This document shows, in pieces, positions 61,398 through 64,000 of a stretch of DNA of 64,000 bases. Source of the DNA: Actinomycetes bacterium. GTDB taxonomy: Bacteria > Actinomycetota > Actinomycetes > Actinomycetales > Dermatophilaceae. Position numbers and translations under genes: made by a program. The notes under the pieces were generated by a model, which searched no databases, was not told the origin of the DNA, and saw only the letters and a program-made list of their open reading frames with translations. The stretch spans positions 62,001 to 126,000 of the forward strand of contig JAEZWF010000012.1 of the NCBI GenBank assembly GCA_023420415.1, read 5' to 3'. Numbering within the stretch: the first letter of the stretch is position 1; every line of letters starts with the position of its first letter.

Positions 61398-62459
61398 ATG
61401 AAGTTCGGACTGTTCATTCCGCAGGGTTGGAAGATGGATCTCGCCGGCATCGAGCCGAGCCAGCACTGGGGGGTCATGGCGGGTCTTGCGCGTCGCGCGG
61501 ACGCCAACGAGGACTGGGCGTCGGTGTGGGTGTACGACCACTTCCACACGGTGCCGGTGCCGAGCGAGGAGGCGACGCACGAGGCGTGGACCCTGATGTC
61601 GGCGTTTGCGGGTGTCACGGGCCGGGTGCGTCTGGGGCAGATGTGCACCTGCATGAGCTACCGCAACCCGGCTTATCTGGCGAAGGTTGCCGCGACCGTC
61701 GACATCGTGTCCGAGGGGCGCCTGGAGATGGGGATAGGCGCGGGTTGGTACGAAGACGAGTGGCGGGCTTACGGCTACGGCTTCCCGCGCGCGGGGGTGC
61801 GGCTGGCCCGCTTGGACGAGGGTGTCCAGATCTTCCGGCAGATGTGGACGCAGGGCCGGTCCACGTTCTCCGGTGAGCACTACACGACCGATGGTGCGCG
61901 GTGCTACCCGCAGCCGTTGCAGGGGACGGCCGTCCCGGGGTCGGCCGCGAACGGCATACCGATGTGGATTGCCGGTGGCGGCGAGAAGGTGACGTTGCGG
62001 ATCGCGGCGCAGTATGCCGACTACACCAACTTCGGGGCGGGCGTCGCCGAGGACTTCGCGGCCAAGAGCGAGGTGTTGAAGGCGCGGTGCGCGGACGTGG
62101 GGCGCGACTTCGAGGAGATCACGCGCTCGACCAACCTCGACATCTTCATCGGCGCCACCGAGCGCGACGTCGCGGACCGGGTCGCCTGGCTCGAGGACCA
62201 CATGCGACGGGTCGGGGTGCCGGAGGATGTCCTGGCTGACCGCATCGAGGGCATCCGGCGCAGCCCCGGCACGGGCACTGCGGAGCAGATCGTGGAGCGA
62301 CTGCGTGAGCTGGAGGGGTTGGGGATGAAGTACCTCATCACCTACTTCTACGAGGCGGCGTACGACACCACGGGGATCGCGATGTTCGAGCGCGACGTCA
62401 TGCCGGAGCTGGCCGACCGCGAGGAGCACGGCCACCTGTGGCACCTGGGTCGCCGCTGA
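61398..62459 (+). CDS. LLM-class (luciferase-like) F420-dependent oxidoreductase
   Basis: 353 residues, TIM barrel of the luciferase-like monooxygenase family. MKFGLFIPQGW, WVYDHFHT, RVRLGQMCTCMSYRNPAYLAKVAATVDIVSEGRLEMGIGAGWYEDEWRAYGY and the late IPMWIAGGGEKVTLRIAAQYADYTNF match the F420-binding actinobacterial group. Cofactor and substrate are inferred from family. The stop codon TGA lies at the start of an 8-bp tandem repeat. Confidence 0.9.
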   Translation: MKFGLFIPQGWKMDLAGIEPSQHWGVMAGLARRADANEDWASVWVYDHFHTVPVPSEEATHEAWTLMSAFAGVTGRVRLGQMCTCMSYRNPAYLAKVAATVDIVSEGRLEMGIGAGWYEDEWRAYGYGFPRAGVRLARLDEGVQIFRQMWTQGRSTFSGEHYTTDGARCYPQPLQGTAVPGSAANGIPMWIAGGGEKVTLRIAAQYADYTNFGAGVAEDFAAKSEVLKARCADVGRDFEEITRSTNLDIFIGATERDVADRVAWLEDHMRRVGVPEDVLADRIEGIRRSPGTGTAEQIVERLRELEGLGMKYLITYFYEAAYDTTGIAMFERDVMPELADREEHGHLWHLGRR

Positions 62460-62496
62460 GCCACTGAGCCACTGAGCCACTGAGCCACTGAGCCAC
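62456..62496 (+). repeat. 8-bp microsatellite CCACTGAG x4
   Basis: Four perfect CCACTGAG units at 62461-62492 with partial units on both sides; the gene stop TGA is within the first partial unit. Confidence 0.85.
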
Positions 62497-62519
62497 GTCG
62501 GCCGCGCGAGCAGACGGAC

Positions 62520-62550
62520 GAGGGCGGCAGGGAAAGTCCCTGCCGCCCTC
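62520..62550. terminator. Bidirectional terminator, 14-bp perfect stem
   Basis: Arms 62520-62533 and 62537-62550 (GAGGGCGGCAGGGA and its complement) with a 3-nt AAG loop, between convergent stop codons. Confidence 0.85.
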
Positions 62551-62570
62551 GCGTCGTGCTGTTGCCGAGC

Positions 62571-64000
62571 TCAGCCCGTGATCTGGAAGCTGCCCCAGCC
62601 TGCGCCCGCGTCGTAGACGTTGCTGGCGGCGAACCGTCCGTCACCGAGGTTCTCGTAGTAGGCCATCGAGCCGTCGTTCCACCGGCCGAACAGGCCGCTG
62701 GTCGTCCCGAGGAACTCGGGGGCTGCGAAGGCGTTGAGGTTGTTCCAGCCGGCGCCGATCAGGGTGCGGCCGGTGATGCCGCCCTTGCCGGTGCCGGGGT
62801 AGGCGTAGAGGCGGCCGGTGGAGCGCTCGCGACCGACGAAGTCGGCCTTGCCGTCGTAGTTGAAGTCGCCGAAGCCGATGATGGCGCTGAAACCGCTCCA
62901 GCCCGAGGTCACGAGGCTGCGCGGCAGGAAGCCACCCTGCCCGTTTCCGGGGTAGAGCCACAGCCGGTAGGCGCTGTCGCGGCCGAGCAGGTCAGCCATG
63001 CCGTCACCGTTGAAGTCGCCGGGGGCGATGATGACGAAGCTCGACCAGCCACTGCCGATCTGCTTGCCGGCCTGGACCTTGCCGCCGCCGAGGCCGCGGT
63101 AGAGCCACAGGGTGCCGTCGGGCTTGCGGGCGAGGACGTCGGCCTTGTCGTCGCCGGTCATGTCGCCGGGTGCGACGACCTGGTTGAACATGTTCCAGCC
63201 GCCGCCCATCGAGACGCGCCGGTCGAGGAGGCCCGAGACGGACTGGTAGGCGTACAGGACGCCCGTCGAGCTCTTGCCGAGGATCTCGGGGTTGGCGTCG
63301 CCGACGTAGTCGGACGACCCCTTCGACTTGGGCGTCCGCACGTCGTAGCCGACGAAGCCGGCACCGTCGGCGACGGTCGCGCCGATGCTGGTCACGCGGT
63401 TCTCGGGCGTGCCGGGCGCGATCACGGTGAACTCGGTCGCGTTGGGGTCGCCTGCCACCGGGCTGAGCTTCACGTAGAAGACGCTGCCGTCGGGTGCGAT
63501 GCGGGGCTGCTCGAACCAGGTGCCGTCGCTGGCCGTGGCGACGGTGCTGATCGTCCCGCTGGTGGCTCGCACCAGGACCCGGGAGGTGGTGCCGTCACCG
63601 TCGGTGAACCAGATACGGCCGTCGGGTGCGACGTTCGGGTAGCCGGCGTTCTTGGTGCCGGTCACTGCCGCTGCGGTCCCGCCCGCCGCGGGGATCGTGT
63701 AGAGCCCCTGACCGGCCTCGCCGCCGGCCGCCACCAGGGTGGTCGAGTTCAGCCAGTCGGCCTGCAGGAGGTTGGTGCCACCGGCGACCGCGCGGTCGGT
63801 GGGTGCGCGGCCCGACCCGGGCGTGGGGAGGGTGAGCACGTGCAGGCGCGGGTTGACCACACCGTCGACGGTGATGTCGTAGAGGGTGTAGACGAGGGAC
63901 TTCCCGTCCGGCGACCAGGCGGCCTCGAGCGGGATGGTCGTCCCGGCCGGTCGCCACGTCACGGCGCGCGTGGTGAGGCCGGAGGGGTCGACCACCCGCA
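62571..64000 (-). CDS. FG-GAP/VCBS repeat protein with TolB-like N-part (5' end outside window)
   Basis: At least 474 residues; the frame continues past the window edge, so the GTG at 63995 is probably internal. The visible N-part has WD40-like PD40/TolB repeats (AAWSPDGKSLVYTLYD, PNVAPDGRIWFTDGDG, PRIAPDGSVFYV). The C-part has three or more FG-GAP repeats with calcium loops: PGDMTGDDKADVLARKPDG, PGDFNGDGMADLLGRD and FGDFNYDGKADFVGRE. Such beta-propeller proteins are usually secreted and surface bound; the signal peptide would lie outside the window. Confidence 0.88.
   Translation of the reverse strand, partial: RVVDPSGLTTRAVTWRPAGTTIPLEAAWSPDGKSLVYTLYDITVDGVVNPRLHVLTLPTPGSGRAPTDRAVAGGTNLLQADWLNSTTLVAAGGEAGQGLYTIPAAGGTAAAVTGTKNAGYPNVAPDGRIWFTDGDGTTSRVLVRATSGTISTVATASDGTWFEQPRIAPDGSVFYVKLSPVAGDPNATEFTVIAPGTPENRVTSIGATVADGAGFVGYDVRTPKSKGSSDYVGDANPEILGKSSTGVLYAYQSVSGLLDRRVSMGGGWNMFNQVVAPGDMTGDDKADVLARKPDGTLWLYRGLGGGKVQAGKQIGSGWSSFVIIAPGDFNGDGMADLLGRDSAYRLWLYPGNGQGGFLPRSLVTSGWSGFSAIIGFGDFNYDGKADFVGRERSTGRLYAYPGTGKGGITGRTLIGAGWNNLNAFAAPEFLGTTSGLFGRWNDGSMAYYENLGDGRFAASNVYDAGAGWGSFQITG

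Overview
The window is chromosomal DNA from a high-GC actinobacterium. GC is roughly 70 percent by eye, GTG starts are frequent, and many genes are joined by ATGA, GTGA or TGATG overlaps. Gene content (MoxR/DUF58/DUF4350/DUF4129 operon, acyl-CoA carboxylase epsilon subunit, F420-type luciferase-like oxidoreductase, NhaA-DsbA fusion) points to Micrococcales, most probably Intrasporangiaceae; that placement is inference. Several blocks follow the order known from Mycobacterium tuberculosis Rv3275c-Rv3315c (purE, purK, GtrA, birA, accD5, accE5, maf, accA3, lpdA, deoD/punA, pmmB, add, deoA, cdd), so this is old core chromosome rather than an island. I saw no rRNA, tRNA, CRISPR array, transposase, integrase or phage gene.

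Layout. 1-7.1 kb: nucleoside importer (ABC ATPase cut by the window edge, two permeases), cdd, deoA, a cupin and add. 7.1-14.6 kb: RDD protein and SpoIIM-like protein, then an opposed five-gene operon (membrane protein, DUF4129, DUF4350, MoxR ATPase, DUF58). 14.7-24.3 kb: second half of nucleoside use (uridine-kinase-like gene, a split ALDH16-like aldehyde dehydrogenase pair, deoC, phosphohexomutase, punA), an HtrA-like protease and lpdA. 24.4-32.4 kb: proline-rich protein, accA3-type biotin carboxylase, aldo/keto reductase, tryptophan 2,3-dioxygenase, zwf, a SatD-like regulator and a PfkB kinase. 32.4-38.7 kb: MFS exporter with a C-terminal extension, HTH regulator coupled to a Ser/Thr kinase, and a membrane-anchored VWA protein with a tiny membrane partner. 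38.8-44.4 kb: MerR regulator, acyl-CoA dehydrogenase, carboxyltransferase, an autoregulated membrane-protein/winged-helix pair, ACS-type MFS. 44.5-51.5 kb: maf, NhaA-DsbA, CPA1 antiporter with a UBP-type zinc finger, DUF885 protein, MOSC protein. 51.5-64 kb: accE/accD, birA, adenylate cyclase, enoyl-CoA hydratase, two-component system, GtrA, purK/purE, CoA-binding protein, LLM oxidoreductase, FG-GAP protein cut by the window edge.

Working together: the importer, deaminases, phosphorylases, mutase, deoC and aldehyde dehydrogenases form one route from imported nucleosides to bases plus C2/C3 units. birA, accD, accE and accA make and biotinylate one acyl-CoA carboxylase. The acyl-CoA dehydrogenase and second carboxyltransferase suggest a MerR-controlled acyl-CoA catabolic unit.

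The strongest unexplained signal is an 8-mer, GTATGCCG/CGGCATAC, which I found 68 times by reading (36 plus, 32 minus), about once per kb, in genes and between them. It often brings codons that look uncommon here (TAT, GCA, ATA, CAT). Other signals are long hairpin repeats built on TTGCGTCYGCG, about twenty start codons placed 6-8 nt after a TANNNT -10 box (leaderless initiation), two divergent promoters whose -10 boxes share one TA step, and a double TTTGC-N4-GCAAA operator at the VWA gene.
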